A stretch of 16,860 bases of DNA from an uncultured Oscillibacter sp. (GTDB taxonomy: Bacteria; Bacillota; Clostridia; Oscillospirales; Oscillospiraceae). Shown piece by piece: positions 6,856-13,692 of this stretch (the stretch's first letter is position 1; each line of letters begins with the position of its first letter). The notes under the pieces were generated by a model. That model ran no database searches. It saw only the letters and a program-made list of their open reading frames with translations, and was not told where the DNA came from. The stretch is from positions 1-16,860 of the forward strand of contig CAJTZL010000056.1 of NCBI GenBank assembly GCA_910583695.1, in the 5' to 3' direction. A program made the position numbers and the translations under genes.

Positions 6856-7422
6856 TTACAGGCTCAGTTCCTCCTGATGGATGCGCGCACGCCGGTCGAT
6901 TTCCAGCTGCCACTCCTGAACGATGGCGGGAGGAGGGTCCGGCATCCCGGCGGCTCTTCGGACTGCGATACGTTCCTCGATGGAACGGCAGGGCTTCAGC
7001 GGCTTGCTGATGCATTGGGCCGTGAAGTCCTGAAAGGAGTTTGCCAGCTTGTTGGACTGTTTGCCCTGGTCGTGGTACTGGAATAGAATTTCTCCCGACT
7101 TTCTCCCGCTTGTACGGATGAACAAAAGATCGCCAAATACATTTTTGCCGATGGGAAACAGGCCCTTGGAGACCAAGGCGGAAAGAGCGTCATGATCAAA
7201 GCGGCGCTCCAGCGCAAAGGCTTCAACGGAGGTCCCCAGCCCGAAAAAGCCCCGCAGGTCCGAGGAGATGCCCGCCAGCCGGAAGGCGGTCTCCGGCGTT
7301 TCACCGCCGTTGTATTTGCGGAGAAACGCGTGGTATTCTTCTGGCAGGACAAGCCCATACCGGGCTTGCAGGGCGGTCAGCTTTTCCTCTATGCCCGCCG
7401 TGTCAAATTTTGAAATCAGCAT
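6856..7422 (-). CDS. SMI1/KNR4 (SUKH) family protein
   Basis: Cytoplasmic protein of 188 residues with the SMI1/KNR4 fold. The visible core is LPEEYHAFLRKYNGGETPE (26-44), the usual 'LP.xYxxFLxxxNGG' opening, followed by GLFPIGKNVFGDLLFI (87-102), the second conserved strand pair. The C-terminal 45 residues (from about 145) are charged and Arg/Pro-rich and look unlike the core domain. In bacteria such proteins are often immunity proteins against contact-dependent or polymorphic toxins, but no toxin gene lies beside it, so that role is only a possibility. The ATG at 7422 has AAGGAGG nine bases upstream. It converges on spoIIP. A possible -10 (TATACT, 7563-7558) lies about 135 bp upstream with a poor -35. 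Confidence 0.85.
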   Translation of the reverse strand: MLISKFDTAGIEEKLTALQARYGLVLPEEYHAFLRKYNGGETPETAFRLAGISSDLRGFFGLGTSVEAFALERRFDHDALSALVSKGLFPIGKNVFGDLLFIRTSGRKSGEILFQYHDQGKQSNKLANSFQDFTAQCISKPLKPCRSIEERIAVRRAAGMPDPPPAIVQEWQLEIDRRARIHQEELSL

Positions 7423-7722
7423 GGATGAGAACCTCCTTCATGCAGGGGCCGGTGAATCAGGCCCACGTTGTTTGTCAGCTCCTCCAGGGTGTCCCCGGAG
7501 GGGCCGCTCCGTTTCCAAGGGCCTGCCCGCCATGGCAGTCACACCCCGATTATGGACAGTATAGCAGAATTGCCGGCGCAGTTCCACCGTCGTGAGACAA
7601 AGAACATTTAAAAATTTCCGGCGGCTTCCGGCGCTGGTAATTTCCACCGCCGCGCATGAAACCGGGAAAACCAGGGACCCTAACATCACCCAACGATTTG
7701 AACGCAAAAGGAGTGAGCCCAT
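7423..7722. other. 300-bp divergent intergenic region upstream of arcA
   Basis: No convincing gene. It must carry the promoters of the SMI1/KNR4 gene (minus) and the arc operon (plus). On the minus strand TATACT at 7563-7558 is the best -10, with a weak TGGAAC 17 bp upstream. On the plus side an AT-rich patch at about 7605-7618 in otherwise GC-rich DNA could be part of the arcA promoter, but I cannot match a -35. No clear ARG box or FNR/CRP palindrome was found. A stretch on the minus strand (about 7545-7425) stays open for some 40 codons without ATG, and I do not call it a gene. Confidence 0.5.
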
Positions 7723-8949
7723 TTGGAAACGGGAATCCATAACACCTCCGAGATCGGGCGGCTGAAAAAGGTCCTGCTCCACCGCCCCGGCCAGGAGCTG
7801 GAAAACCTGATGCCGGAATATCTGGAGCGGCTTTTGTTCGACGACATCCCCTATCTCCGGGAGGCCCAGAAGGAGCACGACGCCTTTGCTGAGTGCCTTC
7901 GCCAGCAGGGCGTGGAGGTGGTCTACCTCACGGATCTGGTGGTGAATTCCATTACCAGCGACGAGGTCCGCAAGGAGCTGGTGATTCAGTTCCTGGACGA
8001 GGCGGGCATCAAGGACCAGCGGTGCCGGGTGCTGCTGGGAGAGTATCTGGGGAAGATGCCGGACAAGCAGATGGTCTCCACCATGATGGCCGGCGTGCGG
8101 AAGAGCCAGCTCCACGGGGAGAGCGAGAAGCTGGCGGACCTCCTGTCCGCCGCCGGGGACGGGTATCCCTTCGTGGTGGACCCCATGCCGAACCTCTATT
8201 TTACCCGGGACCCCTTCGCCACCATCGGCACCGGCGTGTCCATCCACAAGATGCTGACGGAGACGCGGAACCGGGAGACCCTCTTCGGCAAATTCATCTT
8301 CCAGCACAACCCGGAGTATCGGCACGCTCCCCGGTGGTACGACCGGGGAGAGGTCTCCTCTCTGGAGGGCGGGGACATCCTGATTCTCAGTCCCCAGGTG
8401 CTGGGGGTGGGCATCTCCCAGCGAACCAAGGGGGACTCCATCGACACTCTGGCGGAGGCGGTGCTGACCTACAGCCGGACCAGCTTCCGGAAGATTCTGG
8501 CCTTCAACATTCCCAAGAGCCGGTCCTTCATGCACCTGGACACGGTGTTCACCATGGTGGACCGGGACAAGTTCACGGTGCACCCCAACATTCTCTCCAG
8601 CATCACGGTGTTTGTCATGGAGCTGGACGAAAACCGGAAAATGAAGATCACCCAGGAGGACGGCCGGCTGGAGGACATCCTCAAGGAGCACCTGGGTCTG
8701 GACCATGTGACGCTCATCGAGTGCGGCCGGGGCAGTGAGGTGGATGCGGCCCGGGAGCAGTGGAACGACGGGAGCAACACCCTGGCCATTGCCCCCGGGG
8801 AGGTGGTGGTCTACTCCCGGAACTACGTGACCAACCGCTCCTTGGAGGAGGCGGGGATCAAGGTCCACGCCATCCCCAGTGCGGAGCTGAGCCGCGGGCG
8901 CGGCGGGCCCCGGTGCATGAGCATGCCGCTCTGGCGGGAGGACCCGTAA
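7723..8949 (+). CDS. arcA: arginine deiminase
   Basis: First enzyme of the arginine deiminase pathway: L-arginine + water to L-citrulline + ammonia, in the cytoplasm. The 408 residues show the whole guanidino-modifying active site: FTRDPFA (160-166, Asp163), LEGGDIL (214-220, Glu215 and Asp218), MHLDTVFTMVD (270-280, His271 and Asp273) and the C-terminal GPRCMSMPL with nucleophile Cys398. The N-terminus HNTSEIGRLKKVLLHRPGQE is typical. The start is TTG at 7723, preceded by AAAGGAG at a normal distance; no ATG nearby would keep the conserved N-terminus. arcB follows after 78 bp and a transporter gene after that, forming a catabolic operon. It releases ammonia, which can also protect against acid. 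Confidence 0.98.
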   Translation: METGIHNTSEIGRLKKVLLHRPGQELENLMPEYLERLLFDDIPYLREAQKEHDAFAECLRQQGVEVVYLTDLVVNSITSDEVRKELVIQFLDEAGIKDQRCRVLLGEYLGKMPDKQMVSTMMAGVRKSQLHGESEKLADLLSAAGDGYPFVVDPMPNLYFTRDPFATIGTGVSIHKMLTETRNRETLFGKFIFQHNPEYRHAPRWYDRGEVSSLEGGDILILSPQVLGVGISQRTKGDSIDTLAEAVLTYSRTSFRKILAFNIPKSRSFMHLDTVFTMVDRDKFTVHPNILSSITVFVMELDENRKMKITQEDGRLEDILKEHLGLDHVTLIECGRGSEVDAAREQWNDGSNTLAIAPGEVVVYSRNYVTNRSLEEAGIKVHAIPSAELSRGRGGPRCMSMPLWREDP

Positions 8950-8957
8950 GGTTCCCC

Positions 8958-8995
8958 CGCCCGAAGGGCGAGTATCAGCCCTCCCCTCAGGGGAG
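8958..8995 (+). other. two small hairpins between arcA and arcB
   Basis: In the 78-bp gap the message can fold into a 5-bp stem (8958-8962 with 8966-8970, loop GAA) and a 6-bp stem (8981-8986 with 8990-8995, loop TCA). Neither is followed by a T tract, so they are unlikely to be terminators. They could act in message processing or in stabilising the arcA part, which is inference. The arcB ribosome site GGAAGG follows at 9013-9018. Confidence 0.45.
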
Positions 8996-9027
8996 AAATT
9001 TAGAATAGCAAAGGAAGGTAATGCAAC

Positions 9028-10026
9028 ATGGCATTGAATTTAAAAGGCCGCAGCTTTTTAACCCTGGAGGATTTTACCCCCGGTGAAATCCGCTATCTCC
9101 TGGACCTGGGCCACGACTTGAAGGCCAAGCGCCGCGCCGGCGTCTGCGAGCCCGCCCTGAAGGGCAAGCACATCGTACTGCTCTTTGAGAAGACCTCCAC
9201 CCGGACCCGGTGCTCCTTTGAGGTCGCCGCGACCCAGGAGGGGGCTCACGTCACCTACCTGGACGCGGGCAGCTCCCAGATGGGTAAGAAGGAGTCCCTG
9301 GAGGACTCCGCCAAGGTCCTGGGCCGCTTCTTCGACGGCATCGAGTACCGGGGCTATGCCCAGCAGGTGGTGGAGGACCTGGCCAAGTGGTCCGGCGTTC
9401 CTGTCTGGAACGGCCTCACCGACTGGGACCACCCCACCCAGATTCTTGCCGACATGATGACCCTGGAGGAGCACTGCTCCAAGCCCCTGAACAAGATGAA
9501 GGTGGTCTTCCCCGGCGACGTGCGGAACAACATGTGCTACGCCTGGATGATCGGCGCGGCCAAGATGGGCATGCACTTCGTGGGCCTGGGGGCCCAGGAG
9601 CTGGCCAGGCAGATGGACCAGGAGCTGGTGAAGCGGGTCTTTGCCGAGGCCAGAAAGAACGGCGGCCTCATTGAAATCACCGACGATATGGGAAGCCTCA
9701 AGGGCGCGGACATGATCTACGGCGATATCTGGGCCTCCATGGGCGAGGAGGAGCTGATTCCCAAGCGGGCGGAGCTGCTGTCCCCCTTCCGGGTGACGGA
9801 GGAGACCATGAAGGCCACGGGGAATCCGGACGTGCTCTATATGCACTGCCTGCCCTCCTTCCACGACTTTGAGACCAAGCTGGCCAAGGAGTGGCAGGAC
9901 AAGGGCGTGGACATCCGGGAGGTCACGGACGAGGTCTTCCGGGGCCGCCACAGCGTGGTCTTCGACGAGGCGGAGAACCGGATGCACTCCATCAAGGCCG
10001 TCCTGGTGGCTACCATCGGGAAATAA
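9028..10026 (+). CDS. arcB: ornithine carbamoyltransferase, catabolic type
   Basis: Second pathway enzyme: citrulline + phosphate to ornithine + carbamoyl phosphate (the reverse of the biosynthetic reaction). The 332 residues carry the carbamoyl-phosphate motif STRTR (57-61, in FEKTSTRTRCSFE), DWDHPTQ (132-138), GDVRNNM (163-169), the SMG loop in GDIWASMGEE (232-241), HCLPSFHD (273-280, with the Cys that contacts ornithine) and ENRMHSIKA (316-324). Length and the N-terminus MALNLKGRSFLTLEDFTPGE fit the ArcB/ArgF group. Sequence alone does not separate catabolic ArcB from biosynthetic ArgF; the position directly after arcA decides it. The ATG at 9028 has a GGAAGG site. The transporter gene follows after 15 bp. 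Confidence 0.96.
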   Translation: MALNLKGRSFLTLEDFTPGEIRYLLDLGHDLKAKRRAGVCEPALKGKHIVLLFEKTSTRTRCSFEVAATQEGAHVTYLDAGSSQMGKKESLEDSAKVLGRFFDGIEYRGYAQQVVEDLAKWSGVPVWNGLTDWDHPTQILADMMTLEEHCSKPLNKMKVVFPGDVRNNMCYAWMIGAAKMGMHFVGLGAQELARQMDQELVKRVFAEARKNGGLIEITDDMGSLKGADMIYGDIWASMGEEELIPKRAELLSPFRVTEETMKATGNPDVLYMHCLPSFHDFETKLAKEWQDKGVDIREVTDEVFRGRHSVVFDEAENRMHSIKAVLVATIGK

Positions 10027-10041
10027 AGGGGGGAGATCCCT

Positions 10042-11430
10042 TTGGAACGAGCAAAATTCCGTATGCCTACGGCATACACCATTCTGTTCCTGCTGATTAT
10101 TCTGGTGGCCCTGTGCACCTGGCTGGTTCCGGCAGGGGCCTACCAATACGTGAACGAGACTCCGGTGGCCGGGACCTACCACGCCGTGGCCCAGAGCCCC
10201 CAGGGAGCGGGAGCGGTGTTGAAGGCCGCCTTCGCCGGGTTCTATGACGCGGTGGACGTGTGCGTGTTCATCCTGATGGTGGGCGGCTTTTTGGGCGTGG
10301 TCATGAAGACCGGGGCGGTGGACGCCGGCGTGGGCCGGATTATCCAGCGCCTGGGGGGAAAGGAGAAATGGCTCATCCCCATTCTGATGATCGCCTTTGG
10401 CCTGGGGGGAACCACCTATGGCATGTGGGAGGAGACCATGGCCTTTTATCCCCTGCTGATTCCCGTCTTTCTGGCGGCGGGCTATGACGCGGTGGTGGGC
10501 ATCTCCGTCATCCTCCTGGGGGCCGGGGCGGGCATCATCAGCTCCACCGTCAACCCCTTTGCCACAGGCATCGCGGCGGGCTTTGCCGGGGTGTCCCTGG
10601 GGGACGGCATCCTGCTCCGGGCTCTGCAGTGGGTCGTGTTCGAGGGGGCGGCCATTTGGTTCGTCATGGCCTATGCCGCCCGGGTGAAAAGGGACCCCTC
10701 CCGGTCCGTGGTGGGCGTGGGCGCGGGGAAGATTCAGGCCAACATGGAAAAGCTGGTGGAGTTCACGCCCAAGCGGAAGGTCATCATGGCGATCTTTACC
10801 CTGACCTTCCTGATTATGATTTACGGCGTGATTCCCTTCGACGAGATGGGCCTGCCCCTGCCGGTTCTGGGCTGGTGGTTCCCGGAGCTCAGCGCCCTGT
10901 TCCTGGTGGGCGGCGTGGTGATCGGCCTCATTGACCGCATGGGGGAGGAGGAGATTTCCGAGACCTATGTGGCGGGCTGCGCGGACCTTCTGGGGGTGGC
11001 GCTGATCATCGGCATCAGCCGGGGCATTACCGTGCTGATGAACGACGGGCAGATCACCGGGACCATTCTCCACTGGGGTGAGAAGGCCCTCTCCGGAACG
11101 GGGCCCGTCAGCTTCGTCCTGCTGGTGTATCTGCTCTATCTGCCCCTGACGGTGCTGATTCCCTCCTCCTCGGGCCTGGCGACCCTGTCGGTGCCTGTGA
11201 TGGCTCCCCTGGGGCGCTTTGCCGGGGTGGGCGGCGATCTGGTGGTGACGGCCTTCCAGTCCGCTTCGGGCCTTGTGAACATCATCACCCCCACGGCGGC
11301 GGTGGTGATGGGGGCCCTGGCCCTGGGCCATGTGCCCTACGACAAATGGATTCGGTATGTGTGGAAGCTGATTTTATATTTCTTCCTGCTGACGCTGGTA
11401 TTTCTGGTTGTGGGTGTGGCTTTGGGATGA
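10042..11430 (+). CDS. YfcC-family transporter, probable arginine/ornithine exchanger of the arc operon
   Basis: Integral membrane protein of 462 residues with about 11-12 hydrophobic segments, belonging to the YfcC/DcuC-like carrier group. Family marks are the opening MPTAYTILFLLIILVALCTWLVPAG, the repeated glycine-rich hairpins FGLGGTTYGMWEET and GAGAGIISSTVNPFATGIA, and the matching second-half motifs IPSSSGLATLSVPVMAPLG and QSASGLVNIITPTAAVVMGAL. Streptococcal ArcD transporters of arc operons belong to this same group, so arginine import in exchange for ornithine is the likely job; this is inference from family and position. The start is TTG at 10042, with a GGGGGGAG site just upstream; a later ATG at MPTAYT is possible. 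It is the third and last gene of the operon. Confidence 0.88.
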   Translation: MERAKFRMPTAYTILFLLIILVALCTWLVPAGAYQYVNETPVAGTYHAVAQSPQGAGAVLKAAFAGFYDAVDVCVFILMVGGFLGVVMKTGAVDAGVGRIIQRLGGKEKWLIPILMIAFGLGGTTYGMWEETMAFYPLLIPVFLAAGYDAVVGISVILLGAGAGIISSTVNPFATGIAAGFAGVSLGDGILLRALQWVVFEGAAIWFVMAYAARVKRDPSRSVVGVGAGKIQANMEKLVEFTPKRKVIMAIFTLTFLIMIYGVIPFDEMGLPLPVLGWWFPELSALFLVGGVVIGLIDRMGEEEISETYVAGCADLLGVALIIGISRGITVLMNDGQITGTILHWGEKALSGTGPVSFVLLVYLLYLPLTVLIPSSSGLATLSVPVMAPLGRFAGVGGDLVVTAFQSASGLVNIITPTAAVVMGALALGHVPYDKWIRYVWKLILYFFLLTLVFLVVGVALG

Positions 11431-11435
11431 ACCGC

Positions 11436-11472
11436 AAAAAAGGACCGCCGCTCCGTTTCGGGGCGGCGGTCC
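11436..11472. terminator. shared terminator of the arc operon and the facing membrane-protein gene
   Basis: A 14-bp stem with one G-T pair (11442-11455 with 11459-11472, loop TTT) lies between two converging genes. On the minus strand it is followed directly by six T residues (the A run at 11436-11441), a textbook terminator for the gene ending at 11476. On the plus strand only CGTTT follows, so it is a weaker stop for the arc operon. The stem begins three bases after the minus-strand stop codon. Confidence 0.85.
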
Positions 11473-11475
11473 CGT

Positions 11476-12480
11476 TTACGCCAGGGGCCGGATGTCCGTT
11501 ACAATCCGGGTGTTGGGAAGATACGTCACCCAGTACTTTTGGGGATGGTTCTTATGCTCCCAGCCGGTGAAAGGAGGCAGACCGGCGGAATGGGCAAGCC
11601 CGGTGGGACACCAGAGGTAGAAGGTGGAGGCGTATTCCGACTCGCCGTGAAGGCTGTAGCATTCCAGCTGGTAAAAGGCGGATTGGTCCAGATCCACGCC
11701 CGGACCGCTTGCGAAGCGGCTGACGCTGTGGAGGGCTCCGGTGTAGAGCTCCGTCTCTCCGGTTTTCAGGACGGCAAGGTCCGTCCGGCAGCCGCGGACA
11801 GCCGAGGCGGGGTAATCCTGACTGGCAATTCCCCACGGAAGCACCACCATGAATCCCACGGCCAGAAGGCAGAGCCAGAAAGGCGAGTGGACGGTTTTGG
11901 TGGATTTTTCCTCCAGATTGAAACAGAAAAACAGCGTTGTCCAGACTGCAAGCGGCAGGCCCAGGACGGCCCAGAGAAGAAAAAGAACATTCCCCCAGAG
12001 TGAGGCATGGAGGAGTGTCCGGGCCGTCTCCCCGAACCATCCCCCTAAAACTGCCCGCAGAAGGCCGGGCAGGTATCCCAGAAGATAGAGAACGCCCGCA
12101 TAAAGGGCGGCGAGGCAGAACGTGAAGAGGAACATGAGCAGCTCCCGGGCATTGGGGTCCTCCGGCTCATCCAGGCCGAACAGCTTCCGCCAGCGGGCGC
12201 CTTTAAGCCACCAGCGGTTCAGAAGCGCTTCCCGCTCGGCTTTCGTCTGCATCTGCGTCTGCATTTCCGCTCTCAGCTGCTCAGCGGTTCTTGGGAATGC
12301 CGGGGGACGGGAGACGGCGCGCAGAGACAGGCTCCGCTCCAGCGGGCCGAACTGGTTTTCCCACTTCCGCCGGGAGACTTCGCTCAGGTGGGCGTTGAGA
12401 GATTTTTCCCGGGCACGGCGCTCCTTGCGGTGCTTCCGGTTCCGCTGCTGGGGGGACAGCTTGGAAGATTTTCTGACCAT
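11476..12480 (-). CDS. three-TM membrane protein of unknown function
   Basis: I do not recognise this 334-residue protein. It has a strongly basic, probably cytoplasmic N-terminus (about 1-50, rich in Arg and Lys, e.g. QQRNRKHRKERRAREK) and a helical charged stretch (about 64-100). Three membrane segments follow (about 114-137, 163-188, 199-219), then a roughly 115-residue C-terminal domain that would face outward if the N-terminus is inside. That domain has several aromatic residues and cysteines (C231, C274, C291). The ATG at 12480 has AGGAGG five bases upstream. It lies alone between two terminators, so it is probably a single-gene transcript; TAGAAT at about 12515-12520 is a weak -10. Codon use looks like its neighbours. 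It is a real gene on start, ribosome site, membrane pattern and terminator. Confidence 0.8.
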   Translation of the reverse strand: MVRKSSKLSPQQRNRKHRKERRAREKSLNAHLSEVSRRKWENQFGPLERSLSLRAVSRPPAFPRTAEQLRAEMQTQMQTKAEREALLNRWWLKGARWRKLFGLDEPEDPNARELLMFLFTFCLAALYAGVLYLLGYLPGLLRAVLGGWFGETARTLLHASLWGNVLFLLWAVLGLPLAVWTTLFFCFNLEEKSTKTVHSPFWLCLLAVGFMVVLPWGIASQDYPASAVRGCRTDLAVLKTGETELYTGALHSVSRFASGPGVDLDQSAFYQLECYSLHGESEYASTFYLWCPTGLAHSAGLPPFTGWEHKNHPQKYWVTYLPNTRIVTDIRPLA

Positions 12481-12528
12481 GGCTTCCTCCTGCCTGTTTC
12501 GGATAAGGCCATTCTACTACAGGAAAGG

Positions 12529-12557
12529 AAAAACCGCCAGCCTCTTTGGGCTGGCGG
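12529..12557 (-). terminator. terminator after the glyoxalase-fold gene
   Basis: On the minus strand a perfect 9-bp GC-rich stem (12557-12549 with 12542-12534, loop of six bases) is followed by five T residues. It begins seven bases after the stop codon of the glyoxalase-family gene and closes the three-gene unit that starts at 14232. Confidence 0.9.
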
Positions 12558-12563
12558 CTCATG

Positions 12564-12923
12564 TTACGGGATAATCTCAATCCAATACCCATCCGGGTCG
12601 GTGATGAAATAGATGCCCATGGCGGGATTCTCAAAGCAGACGCAGCCCATCTCCTTGTGCTTGGCGTAGGCCGCCTGATAATCCGGGGCCTTGAGGGCCA
12701 GATGGAACTCGCACTCCCCCAGGTCGTACTTCTGAGGATGGTCCCGAAGCCACGTCAGCTCCAGGCGGAAGGTGGTCTTCCGGTCCCCCAGGAAGACAAT
12801 CACATAGCTGCCGTCCTCCGCTTCCTTCCGGCGGACCGGGGAGAGGCCCAGGGCGTCTTTGTAGAATTTCAGGGAACGCTCCAGGTCGGTGACGTTGAAA
12901 TTGAAGTGATTGAATGTATACAT
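12564..12923 (-). CDS. glyoxalase I-like VOC-family protein
   Basis: Small cytoplasmic vicinal-oxygen-chelate protein of 119 residues made of two beta-alpha-beta-beta-beta units. The four positions that bind metal in glyoxalase I are all present: His6 (MYTFNHFNFNV), Glu55 (FRLELT), His74 (CEFHLAL) and Glu116 (GYWIEIIP), closely matching the spacing H5/E56/H74/E122 of E. coli GloA. The ending GIYFITDPDGYWIEIIP is characteristic. This favours a lactoylglutathione-lyase-type isomerase (methylglyoxal detoxification with some thiol cofactor), though VOC proteins also include dioxygenases and resistance proteins. It starts 13 bp after the HAD hydrolase stop and is the last gene of the unit before a terminator; its ribosome site is modest (GGCGGCGGAG). 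Confidence 0.92.
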   Translation of the reverse strand: MYTFNHFNFNVTDLERSLKFYKDALGLSPVRRKEAEDGSYVIVFLGDRKTTFRLELTWLRDHPQKYDLGECEFHLALKAPDYQAAYAKHKEMGCVCFENPAMGIYFITDPDGYWIEIIP

Positions 12924-12936
12924 ACTCCGCCGCCTT

Positions 12937-13686
12937 TCAGCACGCTTGTTCTTTCAGAATGGTGTAGACCTCGTAGATATCCTGGATGGTGTAGGTGGCC
13001 CGGACGTCCTTGGGAACATCGCCGTCCCGGGACTGGGTCAGGAAGGAGTGAATGTGGAAGGTGGCCCCGAAGCCCAGGTTCTGGGGGCCGATGACGTCCC
13101 GGGAGTAGGTGTCTCCCACGTAGGCGCAGGTCTTGGGATCGGAGCGGACCTGATTCAGGGAGACCAGGAAGATGTTGGGGTCCGGCTTGCGGTAGCCAGT
13201 GACGGAGGAAAGGGTCACGTCCTGGAAATAATCCCGGATGCCGTATTCCTCCAGCGTGCGGAAAACCTGATAGAGGGCGGCGGTGTTGCTGATGACGCCC
13301 AGCTTCATCCCCAGGCCCTTCAGCCCCTCCAGCATCTCCTTCACCTTGGGGCGGAGCCGGCGGTGGTAGTGGGTGACTTCCCACATGTGGGCCAGCTCCT
13401 CGGAGAAGGGCTTCACGGTGTCAAAGTCCAGGCCCAGCTCCGTCAGAATGTAGTTGCCCCAGATTTCCTCGGGCTTCAGCTCCCGGTTCGTGGGGCCGCG
13501 GTAGGCGGCGTAACGGTCCCAGCCGTCGGCAAAGGCCTGGATGGCGGCAGGGATGTCCAGGGACAGGGGATGGCCGTGGGCCGCCAGGATGCGGAGAACG
13601 CCCTCGGCGGAGGCCTTCTTGCTGGCCTCGTCGATGAAGATATCCTCCAGGGTCCCGCCCATGTCAAACAATACGGTATCAATCAT
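12937..13686 (-). CDS. HAD-superfamily hydrolase
   Basis: Cytoplasmic haloacid-dehalogenase-fold phosphatase-like enzyme of 249 residues with an alpha-helical cap (about 15-110). Core motifs: motif I FDMGGTLED (nucleophile Asp8), motif II VISNT (Ser133), motif III YRKPDPNIF (Lys167) and motif IV YVGDTYSRDV (Asp192, Asp197). In motif I the second Asp of the usual DxDGT, which acts as general acid/base, is Gly10. This DMGGT form is known in a branch of the family and may lower or change phosphatase activity. The substrate is unknown. The ATG at 13686 lies six bases after the end of the membrane-protein gene, with a weak ribosome site, suggesting coupling. The glyoxalase-like gene follows, so a clean-up role for damaged metabolites is possible but unproven. 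Confidence 0.92.
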   Translation of the reverse strand: MIDTVLFDMGGTLEDIFIDEASKKASAEGVLRILAAHGHPLSLDIPAAIQAFADGWDRYAAYRGPTNRELKPEEIWGNYILTELGLDFDTVKPFSEELAHMWEVTHYHRRLRPKVKEMLEGLKGLGMKLGVISNTAALYQVFRTLEEYGIRDYFQDVTLSSVTGYRKPDPNIFLVSLNQVRSDPKTCAYVGDTYSRDVIGPQNLGFGATFHIHSFLTQSRDGDVPKDVRATYTIQDIYEVYTILKEQAC

Positions 13687-13692
13687 AAATTC

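Noticed and set aside
7425..7545. About 40 open codons on the minus strand ahead of the SMI1/KNR4 gene
   Set aside because: There is no ATG or good start with a ribosome site, and the translation matches nothing I know. It could be a leader or a chance open stretch.
7438..8868. 476-codon minus-strand open frame opposite arcA
   Set aside because: arcA has all active-site motifs in the plus frame; the antisense translation is low-complexity and has no ribosome site.
9058..11331. 757-codon open frame on the minus strand across arcB and the transporter gene
   Set aside because: It is antisense to two well-identified genes, is rich in His, Gly, Gln and Pro with no known motif, and arises from GC-rich codon bias on the other strand.
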